DNA of 64,000 nt from Balneolaceae bacterium UBA7797 (GTDB lineage Bacteria > Bacteroidota > Rhodothermia > Balneolales > Balneolaceae): positions 62,001-126,000 of the forward strand of contig DLCN01000019.1 of the NCBI GenBank assembly GCA_002480645.1. Direction: 5' to 3'. A program made the translations under genes and the position numbers. Under the pieces are notes generated by a model. It did no database searches, was not told where the DNA came from, and worked only from the letters and a program-made list of their open reading frames with translations. Positions within the stretch are counted from its first letter, which is position 1; each line of letters begins with the position of its first letter. Of the stretch, positions 1-9,084 are shown one piece after another.

Positions 1-285
1 CGAAACATAGACAAACCGGGAATGCGGCGTAAAACTCCATGCTCTGCCCCGATCGAAATAGGGCTTACTGAAGGCTTTAAATTCGGCTACATTCCATCGC
101 TCGGTATCATCGGTACCCATAAATATGGAGGTGGAATCTGCGAAGTAGCCAAAATAACGATCAAAATCTGCCTCTGCGGCTGCTTTATGCCAATCATTCA
201 TTACCGTATGAACGGCTTCTTCCGTCTGAGCAAAAATTGAGATGGGTAATAAAAAAAGAAGAATCGTACCTGATAAATATTTCAC
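1..285 (-). CDS. Secreted NTF2-like (SnoaL/DUF4440-type) protein, 3' end outside the window
   Basis: Reading the minus strand from a GTG at 283-285 gives an open frame of 95 codons that runs off the left edge. It begins MKYLSGTILLFLLPISIFAQ, a signal peptide with an AQ cleavage site. The mature part (HTVMNDWHKAAAEADFDRYF, then FADSTSIFMGTD) has the helix-then-strand pattern of SnoaL/DUF4440 NTF2-like folds, which often bind small hydrophobic ligands or act as uncharacterised periplasmic domains. I see no ATG that would keep the signal peptide, so GTG is the chosen start. The enzymatic role, if any, is unknown. The family call rests on pattern only and on a truncated protein. Confidence 0.72.
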   Translation of the reverse strand, partial: MKYLSGTILLFLLPISIFAQTEEAVHTVMNDWHKAAAEADFDRYFGYFADSTSIFMGTDDTERWNVAEFKAFSKPYFDRGRAWSFTPHSRFVYVS

Positions 286-456
286 AGCGAATTACTTAGT
301 TGGCTGATGTTACTGCATAGAATGCGAAGCTACAACCAAATTCTCTAAGTTTTACACCAAAATGATCATGATCATAGAGAATAGGAATGATGTTCTGCTT
401 GAGGTGATTTCATTGAGTACGTATTATCTCATCAAAACACATAATTACCCGAATAT

Positions 457-2214
457 ATGCCAACCAATCAGGATGTTGCCGAAAAACTAAATCTTGTTTT
501 CCAACTCATGCAGCTAGCCGGAGAAAACCGGTTTAAAGTCATCGCTTTTGATAAAGCTTCGCAGACCGTGAAAGGTATGAGTGACGACATCAACAGCTAC
601 ATCGAAAATAAGAACCTGACCGATATAAAAGGCATTGGTAAGTCTATCGCTGAAGATATCTACGCTTATGCCGAAACCGGCGAAATGCCCGTGCTGGAAG
701 CGTTTAAAGAAAAAGTACCGGTTGGATTACTGAAGTGGCTGGAGATCTCCGGATTGGGCCCAAAAAACATCCTGAAAATTCACAAGGAATTTGGCATTAC
801 AGAGATCAGTGAATTAAAGGAACTCATCGAGAATGGTGAACTGGCCAAGTTATCAGGGCTGGGTGGCAAATCCGCTGAGAAGATCAAAAAATCCATCGAA
901 TGGATGGAGAAATTTGATGAGCGTTGCCGACTGGATGAAGCCATAGCCATAGCTGAACCCATTTTTGACAGCCTCAAAGATCTGGATGGTGTTGAGGATA
1001 TCGAGATTGCGGGTTCACTCCGACGGTCAAAAGAAACCATTGGTGATATCGATATCCTGATCGGAGCTAAAGAAGAGTTTATCAGTGATCTGTTTGATGT
1101 GTTTACAACTCATGAACGGGTAACTGAAATCCTGGGACGCGGTGACACCAAAAGCTCCGTACGAACCAAAGAAGGTCGGCAGGTTGACCTTCGCATCGTA
1201 AAACCTGAAAACTTTGCTGCCGCCCTGATGTATTTCACCGGAAGTAAAGAACACAATGTCGTGATGCGTTCCCGGGCACGTCAACGGGGATTGAGTCTGA
1301 ACGAATACGGTCTTTTTAAACTGAACAGCGACGGTGAAACTGATTGGGATACCCCTCAACCATTTGAAAGCGAATCTGATATCTATAAGCAATTGGGGTT
1401 GAACTGGGTACCGCCGGAATTACGTGAAGACCGGGGTGAATTTGATATTTTTGAGGAGACAGAAGAGTTTCCACTCATTGAAGAAAGTGACATTAAAGGG
1501 GTTATTCACGCCCACAGCACCTGGAGTGACGGCAAATTTTCTATCAAAGAAATGGCTGAGGCTTGTATCGAACGGGGATATGAATACCTAGGCATTACCG
1601 ATCATTCTAAAACAGCAGCTTATGCCGGCGGATTAACGGTGGATGAGATCAAACAACAATGGGAAGAAATTGACCAGTTGAACGAGGAATTTAAAAAAGC
1701 CGGTACCAACTTCACCATTTTCAAGGGAATAGAATCGGATATTCTGGCTGATGGCAGCCTTGATTATGAGGATGATATACTGGCCGGTTTCGATTTTGTG
1801 ATTGCCAGTGTACATCAGAGTCTGGACATGCCGCGTGATAAAATGATGGAGCGCTTCCGTAACGCCATCAAAAATCCATATACCACTATGCTTGGTCACC
1901 CAACCGGACGGTTGCTGCTAAAACGAAATGGCTCCGATATTGATCTGAATGAGCTGATCGAGCTGGCTGTGGAGCACAATACCATGATCGAGATCAACGC
2001 GAGTCCGTGGCGTCTGGATCTGGACTGGAGTTTCGGAAATAAAGCCCGGGAAACCGGCCTGGTTACCAGCATCAATCCGGATGCCCACAGCACCGATGGT
2101 ATCGACGATATTCGTTATGGAGTGATGATCGCCCGCAAAGGGAAATACAGCAAAGACCGGGTGTTCAATGCTAAATCAGCCGAAGAGGTGAAGGCTTATT
2201 TTAACGGAAAGTGA
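457..2214 (+). CDS. polX: DNA polymerase/3'-5' exonuclease PolX (family X polymerase with PHP domain)
   Basis: This 585-residue protein matches the usual bacterial PolX length and layout. An N-terminal 8-kDa-like region is followed by helix-hairpin-helix turns near residues 56-62, 98-104 and 133-138. The nucleotidyltransferase palm carries GSLRRSKETIGDIDILIG at about 186-203, with D197 and D199 as the catalytic pair and D244 (VDLRI) as the third carboxylate. The C-terminal PHP domain holds HAHSTWSDG at 351-359, TDHS near 381, a histidine in HQS near 453 and DAHS near 542, the usual metal-binding set for 3'-5' exonuclease and AP-endonuclease activity. The expected role is gap filling in base-excision repair. 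It is apparently monocistronic, transcribed away from the partial gene to its left. All key residues I looked for are present. Confidence 0.96.
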   Translation: MPTNQDVAEKLNLVFQLMQLAGENRFKVIAFDKASQTVKGMSDDINSYIENKNLTDIKGIGKSIAEDIYAYAETGEMPVLEAFKEKVPVGLLKWLEISGLGPKNILKIHKEFGITEISELKELIENGELAKLSGLGGKSAEKIKKSIEWMEKFDERCRLDEAIAIAEPIFDSLKDLDGVEDIEIAGSLRRSKETIGDIDILIGAKEEFISDLFDVFTTHERVTEILGRGDTKSSVRTKEGRQVDLRIVKPENFAAALMYFTGSKEHNVVMRSRARQRGLSLNEYGLFKLNSDGETDWDTPQPFESESDIYKQLGLNWVPPELREDRGEFDIFEETEEFPLIEESDIKGVIHAHSTWSDGKFSIKEMAEACIERGYEYLGITDHSKTAAYAGGLTVDEIKQQWEEIDQLNEEFKKAGTNFTIFKGIESDILADGSLDYEDDILAGFDFVIASVHQSLDMPRDKMMERFRNAIKNPYTTMLGHPTGRLLLKRNGSDIDLNELIELAVEHNTMIEINASPWRLDLDWSFGNKARETGLVTSINPDAHSTDGIDDIRYGVMIARKGKYSKDRVFNAKSAEEVKAYFNGK

Positions 2215-2295
2215 TCGGTTTGATACCCATTTCTAACTTAACGGGGTGATCTTCTCGGCTTATTATATCAACTGTTAATTGATATTCTGACTGTT

Positions 2296-2303
2296 TACTT
2301 TTG
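2296..2303 (+). promoter_or_regulatory. Candidate Bacteroidota-type -7 box (TACTTTTG)
   Basis: TACTTTTG is an exact match to the TAnnTTTG -7 element described for Bacteroidota housekeeping promoters. It lies 24 bases before the ATG at 2328. A TTG at 2279-2281 is closer than the usual -33 spacing, so the upstream element is not convincing. If the box is used, transcription starts near 2310, downstream of the possible TTG start at 2301. That argues for the ATG at 2328. Confidence 0.4.
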
Positions 2304-2327
2304 CCTGAAGTAACAAATTCTCAGGCT

Positions 2328-2918
2328 ATGTTTATTTCAAAATCCGAATTTCCCAATCATAATATCCCGAAGATCATCAAAGGAATTGTGGTTCCCCGAC
2401 CCATCGCATGGGTTTCTTCTGTGGATGCAGAAGGTCATGTAAATCTGGCTCCGTTTAGTTTTTTCACGGTGGTATCGATCAAACCATTAATGATCGGGAT
2501 AGTGATCGGGAAACATCCCGATCGTCCTAAAGATACTCTCACTAACATCAAAGCCACCGGCGAATTTGTTGTTAACATTGCAACTGCTGCATTAGCCCAT
2601 GAGATGCATACCTCAGGAGATGTATTTCCCGAAGATGTAAATGAATTTGAGATCACCGGACTAACTGAAACTCCTGCAACACATGTAAAAATCCCCATGA
2701 TCAAGGAATCTCCGATCAGCATGGAATGTACTTTGCATGAGGTGTACGAGATCGGGTCTCATAATCTGGTGGCCGGAGAAGTGATCGCTTTCCATATCGA
2801 TGACAAAGTGTATAAAGAAGGCGATTATATTGACGCCTCCGAATTAGACACTATTGCCCGGATGGCCGGTGATTATGCGCATGTAAGAGACTTTTTCTTT
2901 CCGGTGAAGGGCGAATAA
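2328..2918 (+). CDS. Flavin reductase family protein (FMN-binding split barrel)
   Basis: The protein begins MFISKSEF and contains GIVVPRPIAWVSSVDAEG and the serine/threonine-rich NLAPFSFFTVVS segment, the hallmark of the flavin-reductase-like (DIM6/NTAB) split barrel. These proteins bind FMN and either reduce free flavin with NAD(P)H or act as FMN-dependent oxidoreductases. At 196 residues it has the usual length. An in-frame TTG at 2301 would add nine residues, but it sits inside a candidate -7 promoter box, so I chose the ATG. The gene converges on the GH5 gene with only four bases between stop codons. No partner oxygenase is adjacent, so the physiological substrate cannot be inferred. Confidence 0.88.
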   Translation: MFISKSEFPNHNIPKIIKGIVVPRPIAWVSSVDAEGHVNLAPFSFFTVVSIKPLMIGIVIGKHPDRPKDTLTNIKATGEFVVNIATAALAHEMHTSGDVFPEDVNEFEITGLTETPATHVKIPMIKESPISMECTLHEVYEIGSHNLVAGEVIAFHIDDKVYKEGDYIDASELDTIARMAGDYAHVRDFFFPVKGE

Positions 2919-2922
2919 ACGG

Positions 2923-5316
2923 CTACTTAATTAGAAGCATCTTTTTCTGCTGAACCTGACCACCGGCTTTTAGCTCATAGATATACACCCCACTCGATAA
3001 TCCCGTAGCATCAAAGTTTACAACGTGTCTTCCTGTTGGCCGAACTCCATTTACTAATACTGATACTTCTCTTCCAAGCATATCATACACCGTAACAGAA
3101 ACGAACTGACTTGATGCCAGCTGATAGCTGATGGAAGTAGCAGGATTAAATGGATTAGGATAGTTCTGAAAAAGCTTAAAATCTGAAATAATATCTGAAT
3201 TCTCTGTAGAATTGATCGCTGGTTCAACGATCCGGATATCATCGAATAAAAATATTTCACCGGTATGAGCTCCGGTTTCAGCTACGATATTCAGGTTGTC
3301 TACTGCAGTCCAATCAAAATCGCCCTGTGGTTCGTACCAGGTATCCACATCCCAGCTACCCATTTCAGCAAAATCTGACAGTGACACTTCCAGATACTGC
3401 CATTCGCCGTTAAAAGGTACCTCGCTATGTGTGATCCGTTTAAACATCCGCCAGGGATGATCTCCCTCTTCTTCCGTTTTAGTATCAATGAAACGCAGAT
3501 CAAAATCCGCTTCGGGATCATTCCCTTTTACCCATAATGACAAAATAAACCCATTCTCGATCAGATAACTCAGATTCTTATCCGGACTAAAATTGAACCC
3601 AATGTTATTGTACTGTGATGCACCGGACCAGGAAATGCTGTAATCACCACTTTTCGGATCACTTTCATCGTAAAAACTAAGTGTGGAATTTTCACCGCTG
3701 GAATTGGTGATACCATTCCCGAGATAATCAGTATAGATCTCGAACCCTGCTGAATCCGGCCTAATACTGTATTCGTATTGTTGAGGCACGTTAAATCCCA
3801 TGGCTTCGATCAATGGAACATTCAAATGGTAGTCGAACAATTCATCGGTTCCGTTCTCGAAAATACCGAAGCCACCTTTGTAGTCCCAGCTTGTCCAGGC
3901 AACTCCGTGTTCTGTCAGATAATCAGTGACTAACCCATACCAATTTACTCTGGATTGGTTATCACTATTTGGCTTATAAACCCCGAACTCACCACAAAAG
4001 ACGGGAACACCCCGTGAAGCTGCAAAATCAATGGCCACATCCAGCCATTCTTTTACTTTGGCTTCGGTTCCTTCCACATCATAATTATTGAATGAGCTTT
4101 GCATCCACGTACCATTTAATGAAGATGGGAATTCAGGCATGCTCCCAGCATCATAAGGAAATGGAACTCCCGAAAGATCGAGCATGGATGGGCTTGTCCA
4201 CGTTGCTCCCTGATGGGTTAAGATGAATGGATCGTAAAAATGATAGGTATAGATCAGGTTGGTGTCTGCATAATCCGGGATATATTGCAGACTATTATAA
4301 CTGTTAAAACTTGAGCCTCCGATCAAAATACTCCGTGTTGAATCAATTTCGCGGATAGCCATTACTGCATCTGCCTGAATCGCATTCCAATCAGCTTCTG
4401 AAATTCCATGCGGCTCATTCAGGATCTCAAAATGTATAAATGATGAACGATCTTTATAACGGGTTGCCATATTCTGCCACACAGGAATGAGAATATCGCC
4501 GATCTGAGGATCTGTATCGTCGGAAGGACTGAAGGTGTGATTATCCAGAATAAGATGTATCTCCAGTTCTTCGGCCCAGTCAACCACCTGATCCAGAAAA
4601 GAAACGAACAATGGATCGAGAGTATAATCCGGGGCTCCTTCCGTCATTGAATGTAAGTTGATCGGCAACCTGATAACATCTGCTCCCAGACTTTTTATGT
4701 TGATGAAATCCTGTTTCGAGTATTTGGTAAAATTGATCTGTTGGGGATTTGCTGATTGAAACCAGGTAGTAATATTTACCCCTCTTGAAAACGGAGCTTT
4801 TCGTAATTCTGCGGGTTCAGTTTCTCCAAAAACCTTCACTGAGACATTATCTAGTATCAGGTTCGTATCGTCCTGTCCAAGCTCAAATACAATTCTTGCA
4901 TTGGTATCGGTGGCCCCTCTCATCGTAAATGAAAAACTATACGTAGCCGTATCAGACGATAGAGTAAATACCTCGCTGTCGTATACAACAAAATCATCAC
5001 TGTTTTTTGTAACGGCTACTGTGATCTCTCTTGCAGCATCAGCCGCTGCATCAAAACTAACCTCATATTTTACGATACGTTCTATGGTCAGTGAATCCTG
5101 AGTTAATTGAATATCCCCGACTTCTGCACCTGATTCAGTTATGATCACGGAAAGCATCCCGTCAATGACTTCGTAGCTTGCCACAGCATTACCGGATAGT
5201 ATCAGATCCCAGTGAGAGGTGCTGTCTGAGAAATTCCCGTTTATCAGATTTTGTGCATATGTATCATTTACACTTACAAAAAGCAGTATTAGCAATGCCA
5301 GAACTCTTTTACTCAT
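2923..5316 (-). CDS. Secreted multimodular GH5-family glycosidase with T9SS C-terminal domain
   Basis: The 797 residues read as: signal peptide (1-21, ending TYAQ); a beta-sandwich carbohydrate-binding module of the CBM4/9 kind (about 24-165); a GH5 cellulase-type TIM barrel (about 175-515); a second CBM-like beta-sandwich (about 530-700); and a T9SS type A sorting domain (about 714-797, starting FKLFQNYPNPFNPATSISYQ). The barrel shows ILNEP with E301 as likely acid/base and CGEFG with E443 as likely nucleophile, plus RLPIN and HLILDNH motifs. It probably hydrolyses a beta-1,4-linked glucan or mannan at the cell surface. The exact substrate is not readable. It is last in a minus-strand series behind the AI-2E and DUF4153 genes, 27 bases after the former. 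Confidence 0.93.
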   Translation of the reverse strand: MSKRVLALLILLFVSVNDTYAQNLINGNFSDSTSHWDLILSGNAVASYEVIDGMLSVIITESGAEVGDIQLTQDSLTIERIVKYEVSFDAAADAAREITVAVTKNSDDFVVYDSEVFTLSSDTATYSFSFTMRGATDTNARIVFELGQDDTNLILDNVSVKVFGETEPAELRKAPFSRGVNITTWFQSANPQQINFTKYSKQDFINIKSLGADVIRLPINLHSMTEGAPDYTLDPLFVSFLDQVVDWAEELEIHLILDNHTFSPSDDTDPQIGDILIPVWQNMATRYKDRSSFIHFEILNEPHGISEADWNAIQADAVMAIREIDSTRSILIGGSSFNSYNSLQYIPDYADTNLIYTYHFYDPFILTHQGATWTSPSMLDLSGVPFPYDAGSMPEFPSSLNGTWMQSSFNNYDVEGTEAKVKEWLDVAIDFAASRGVPVFCGEFGVYKPNSDNQSRVNWYGLVTDYLTEHGVAWTSWDYKGGFGIFENGTDELFDYHLNVPLIEAMGFNVPQQYEYSIRPDSAGFEIYTDYLGNGITNSSGENSTLSFYDESDPKSGDYSISWSGASQYNNIGFNFSPDKNLSYLIENGFILSLWVKGNDPEADFDLRFIDTKTEEEGDHPWRMFKRITHSEVPFNGEWQYLEVSLSDFAEMGSWDVDTWYEPQGDFDWTAVDNLNIVAETGAHTGEIFLFDDIRIVEPAINSTENSDIISDFKLFQNYPNPFNPATSISYQLASSQFVSVTVYDMLGREVSVLVNGVRPTGRHVVNFDATGLSSGVYIYELKAGGQVQQKKMLLIK

Positions 5317-5343
5317 GACCGATCACCCCAACCATTTATTTAA

Positions 5344-6426
5344 CTATTCTTCATACTCTATGGTGTTGCCCAACAGATAACCATAGGGTTTAAGTTCTTC
5401 AATTTCCTGAAAAATAACCCGCAAAATTCCGATCAATGGCACAAAAAGTATCATCCCTGAGATGCCCCAGATCTCTCCACCCACGATCAGTGCCAGCATG
5501 GCCATAAATGGGTTTATTGACACCTTCGAGCCTACAATTCTGGGTGTGATGAAATTTCCCTCCAAAAATTGCACGGTGCCGAAAACTGCAATTACAAAAA
5601 CCGGTTGAAGCAGTGAATCACCTAAAAGCAAAGCAAAAAGCAGCGGTGGCAAAGCTCCAATTATTATTCCAATGTAGGGTATAACTGCCATTAGTGAGGC
5701 AAATACCCCAAAGAATATGGCGTGATCGAGCCCAATGATCAGCAGACCGGAGGTATTCAAAACAGCCAGAATTCCTATCACTGTGAGCATTCCAACCAGG
5801 TAATTTTGCGTTACTTCCTGCACATTTTCCATCACTTCATCTATGCCGTCGGTTCCACCATCCCGGGAGAAAAGTTTTTGAAAAAAGCGGATATACATCT
5901 CCCGGTAATACAGCATAAAAAAGATGAAAATGGGTAGCAGCGACATCAGGGTAAAAGTGCTGGTGGTAGCCGATAGGATCGAACTGATGTAGCTCCCACT
6001 TTTATCGATCACATTGCTCAAGCCCTGTTCCAGATAGTTGGACCTCTGTTCCTGAGACAGGCCTACCGTTTCTTCTAAAAAAGAAATTCCATCGGTAGTT
6101 ACCGATTTTAATCGTTGAGTTACTTCAGGAACTCTTTCGGCAAACTGCACGAATTGTGCTGATATAAGTGAAATAACACCGGCCAGAACAATTAGCACTA
6201 GCAGGATAGTGATGATAATACTGAATGCCCTGCCCAGCTTCCATTGTTCCAGTTTGTTTACGATCGGGCTTAATAACATGGAGAGAAATGCCGCGAATGC
6301 AAGTGGCATTAATATGAATTTGCCATAACTCAGAATCACAAATAACAAACTAAGGCCCACCAGAGTCATAGAAGCCCTGAACCAAAATGGATGAACAACG
6401 GTCTGCTTAACGGGATGATGTTTCAT
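5344..6426 (-). CDS. AI-2E family transporter (YdiK/PerM-like permease)
   Basis: This is a 360-residue polytopic inner-membrane protein. It opens with closely spaced hydrophobic helices (about 20-75), has a soluble segment rich in RLKSVTTDGISFLEE-type helices, then four or more helices towards the C-terminus. The segments FFGVFASLMAVIPYIG and GNFITPRIVGSKVSINP fit the AI-2E transporter family fingerprint. Members have been assigned autoinducer export, Na+/H+ antiport or unknown cargo, so the substrate is open. The start codon directly abuts the stop of the upstream DUF4153 gene at 6427, which implies translational coupling and a shared transcript. Confidence 0.92.
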   Translation of the reverse strand: MKHHPVKQTVVHPFWFRASMTLVGLSLLFVILSYGKFILMPLAFAAFLSMLLSPIVNKLEQWKLGRAFSIIITILLVLIVLAGVISLISAQFVQFAERVPEVTQRLKSVTTDGISFLEETVGLSQEQRSNYLEQGLSNVIDKSGSYISSILSATTSTFTLMSLLPIFIFFMLYYREMYIRFFQKLFSRDGGTDGIDEVMENVQEVTQNYLVGMLTVIGILAVLNTSGLLIIGLDHAIFFGVFASLMAVIPYIGIIIGALPPLLFALLLGDSLLQPVFVIAVFGTVQFLEGNFITPRIVGSKVSINPFMAMLALIVGGEIWGISGMILFVPLIGILRVIFQEIEELKPYGYLLGNTIEYEE

Positions 6427-8271
6427 TTACTTTACTTTGATATAGATCTGAAAGTTGATATTAGATAACCGGATCTCCTCGCCGGAGGAGCCACCAATAA
6501 AACTGAAAACTGTCATAACATCAAAATCTTCATTTTGGGTGCTTATGATCATTTCCTCCGGGTTTACGGTATATGGAGTCCGATCGATGTTTTTATGATT
6601 CTCCTGAATTGCTGAAACAAGATGATTAACTCCGAAATCAATGCTCTTGCCTGATCTTTGCTCTTTAACCGACAATCGATCCTGCTCGTAGTCAAAGTAG
6701 ATCCTCCAGAAATATTCTCCATCGTTTACAAAAGCTGAGTCTTTTCCGGAGTAAAAAGAAAATTCGCCGAGATCGAAGTCATATGGTGAGATATCCACCA
6801 CATATTCCTGATTTCTCAATGAGAAACCGAATCCCTTATCTTCGTTGGGTTCAGGTTCCGTTTGCCACTCATTTACGAATTCGAAACCCAGCATTTCTAC
6901 AATTTCCCATGATCCGTTGATCACTAATCCTTCTTCCCCTTTTGAAATTTCCCTGTTTGTAACTACTTCCTCCCTAATAAATGATCTTATTGATTCCAGT
7001 CCATGGATCTTCAGGAGGTAATCAGCAATTGAACTGATCTCTTTTCTCTCGTCAAAACTGATGACGGTATCTGCCTTTTGAAAAAAGCCCTCTTCATCAA
7101 GCAGATTATTGGTTACTAAGAGGGATTCGAACCGCCCGATCTGACTCCGTTCCGAAACTTCAAAAACGCCAAGCGGACCGAAACTGATCAGTACGGTGAG
7201 TACAAACAAAGACATCGGGATCACTTTAATATTCTTTCGCTCACTGAAAATGTGGTATAAAACAATTCCGGTAAGCCAAACACCCAGCGTAGCCACAAAA
7301 TACCGATTTACCGTTACTCCGTACTCTGAGATCCTTGTTCCGATCGAAACCATCAACAACAAAACCAGAGGCACCAATAACAAATAATAAGCTTTTGAAT
7401 AGATCTTTATCCAAAGCTGATCGGCCTTATCCCGAACCGGATAGAGTAATAACAACGAAAAAATCCCGGCTATGGAAAAAGTAAGTACGAGATTCGACAC
7501 CCAGCCATTGGGTAATTCCCATTGTATTACAATTTTGACCAGATAACTGTAAAGGATAATGATGTACACCGATACTAATGGAATAAGCACATATTGCACA
7601 AACAGCTTCAGACCTTTGGGGAATTCGAGTTTGAGAGATTCATCTTTGCTGACATCAGGAACCCCGGACAGGAAGAACCAGGTATTGAAAACCCCGGCCA
7701 ACAAAAAGAATAATTGCCCAAACCGGATATCCTTGATATCAATTTCTAAGAGATAACGGATGGCAAAGAGAGCGATCACCAACCCGATATATAACACCCC
7801 GCTATACAATCCTGAGATTAGAATTCTGAGGAAAAGTGATTTATTGTACTCCCAAAACTGATCCATGGACGAAGAGTGAATAAACGGAGCAAACGAAACC
7901 AACAAATGAGATGCCAGAACAAACAGAACAAACCTGAACCAGTGCTCTGCAGGGCCATCCAGTAGTGATTCCTTGAGCAACCAACCATATGAACATAAAA
8001 CCAGAAACAGAATCGTTCGAACAACCCATAGCTTTATCTGCGACCAGTGTAGCGAGTACCCGTACGTATCCCCGGCATAAAAAACGGATATTCCTAACCC
8101 CGAAACAAAAGCCAGATTAAATATCTGATAGGGTTCACTCGGCTCGATCTCGATCAACCAGATCGCAGCAATACTCATCGAGAACCCAGCCATAATGACC
8201 ATTGGAAAACGCAGAAAGGTCTCGGCACTTTTTGTGAGGATCTGAGAAACGGAAGGAAGAGATAATTTCAT
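6427..8271 (-). CDS. DUF4153 domain membrane protein
   Basis: The 614 residues split into an N-terminal half with about ten to eleven hydrophobic helices (about 15-400) and a C-terminal soluble, acidic, beta-rich domain (about 430-614). The motifs FWEYNKSLFLRILISGLYSGVL, GLVIALFAIRYLL and FVQYVLIPLVSVYIIILYSY are typical of DUF4153 proteins. No biochemical function is established for this family. The gene abuts the AI-2E transporter gene without a gap and is probably the promoter-proximal gene of that unit. A TTG and a TATATTG-like element lie upstream at about 8290-8325 but match the promoter consensus imperfectly. The family call is sure; the role is unknown. Confidence 0.85.
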   Translation of the reverse strand: MKLSLPSVSQILTKSAETFLRFPMVIMAGFSMSIAAIWLIEIEPSEPYQIFNLAFVSGLGISVFYAGDTYGYSLHWSQIKLWVVRTILFLVLCSYGWLLKESLLDGPAEHWFRFVLFVLASHLLVSFAPFIHSSSMDQFWEYNKSLFLRILISGLYSGVLYIGLVIALFAIRYLLEIDIKDIRFGQLFFLLAGVFNTWFFLSGVPDVSKDESLKLEFPKGLKLFVQYVLIPLVSVYIIILYSYLVKIVIQWELPNGWVSNLVLTFSIAGIFSLLLLYPVRDKADQLWIKIYSKAYYLLLVPLVLLLMVSIGTRISEYGVTVNRYFVATLGVWLTGIVLYHIFSERKNIKVIPMSLFVLTVLISFGPLGVFEVSERSQIGRFESLLVTNNLLDEEGFFQKADTVISFDERKEISSIADYLLKIHGLESIRSFIREEVVTNREISKGEEGLVINGSWEIVEMLGFEFVNEWQTEPEPNEDKGFGFSLRNQEYVVDISPYDFDLGEFSFYSGKDSAFVNDGEYFWRIYFDYEQDRLSVKEQRSGKSIDFGVNHLVSAIQENHKNIDRTPYTVNPEEMIISTQNEDFDVMTVFSFIGGSSGEEIRLSNINFQIYIKVK

Positions 8272-8346
8272 GACCTATAGGTTAAAATGAAGCACTTAAC
8301 CACAATATAGGCTTTTGCTGATAACTTAAAACAAGCTTAAAACGGA

Positions 8347-9078
8347 TCACTCCCAGAGCCTGCGTTCAACCTCAGCGCCTGTTGAGTCATATTCTATCCA
8401 CAGCCCGGTTTCCTCTCCATCCTTATAATTCCCCACTACCTGAATCTGCCCGTTTGGATGCCATCTTTTTACACTCCCATTTCCATTTACGGGGAACATA
8501 AATCGCGGGGTACCATTGGGATAATACTGCATATAAGTAGAATCCAGCCGCTTGGTGTAATATTCTAACTCACCAGCCAGATCGAAGTAACTTGTTAGTG
8601 AATCCGTAATTATTCTTCTGATCTTTTGTGTGGATGGATTTAAATAAAACATTTCTTCCTTATTCCAGCTCACTGACAATGCGCCGGTTGAGGTCCATGC
8701 CTGTCCCGATCCGGATACAAAATCTGCATCCATCGCAAGTTGTCGGTTTGGATGCCAGTACCGAATCCGACGAATTTTCCCGTCCTTAAACCTAGCCTCA
8801 ATATTGTAGATATCCATGTAATAAGTGCGGATAAATCCGGTATAGGGCTCTTCTTTAGAATCGTGATACAACGTGAGTTCCGGATCCTTGATCTCAAAGA
8901 TCAAAACATCGTTCCGAAGTTGATTCCCGATATAGAGTTCCGGAGGGATCGGATTCATTTCCGGATCCCGGAATTTTAGCTGAGGATACCCATCAAGAAA
9001 ATAATGTGATTCTTTGATCTCAGGGGCACATCCCGATAAAAAAACGATCAGTAATAGTGTAATGAATAGTTTTGGCAC
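8347..9078 (-). CDS. MORN/YwqK-type repeat lipoprotein
   Basis: The 243-residue product starts with a lipoprotein signal (FLSGC, acylated Cys at about 17). The body contains repeated short beta-hairpin units of the pattern RIRYWHPNRQLAMDADF, YYPNGTPRF, KRWHPNGQIQVVGNYKDGEE and GLWIEYDSTGAE. That is the YwqK/MORN-variant repeat, in which a W-HPNGQ turn precedes a charged strand. Such repeats are common in Bacteroidota lipoproteins and usually mediate binding; the domain name 'antitoxin' found in databases is historical and I do not apply it. The gene lies six bases downstream of the cyclophilin gene and is probably co-transcribed with it. Its ligand is unknown. Confidence 0.8.
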   Translation of the reverse strand: MPKLFITLLLIVFLSGCAPEIKESHYFLDGYPQLKFRDPEMNPIPPELYIGNQLRNDVLIFEIKDPELTLYHDSKEEPYTGFIRTYYMDIYNIEARFKDGKIRRIRYWHPNRQLAMDADFVSGSGQAWTSTGALSVSWNKEEMFYLNPSTQKIRRIITDSLTSYFDLAGELEYYTKRLDSTYMQYYPNGTPRFMFPVNGNGSVKRWHPNGQIQVVGNYKDGEETGLWIEYDSTGAEVERRLWE

Positions 9079-9084
9079 AGCAGG

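Noticed and set aside
8347..9078. Reading the MORN-type lipoprotein as an antitoxin of a toxin-antitoxin pair
   Set aside because: The database name for YwqK-like repeats is misleading. No toxin gene is adjacent and the product is a lipoprotein.
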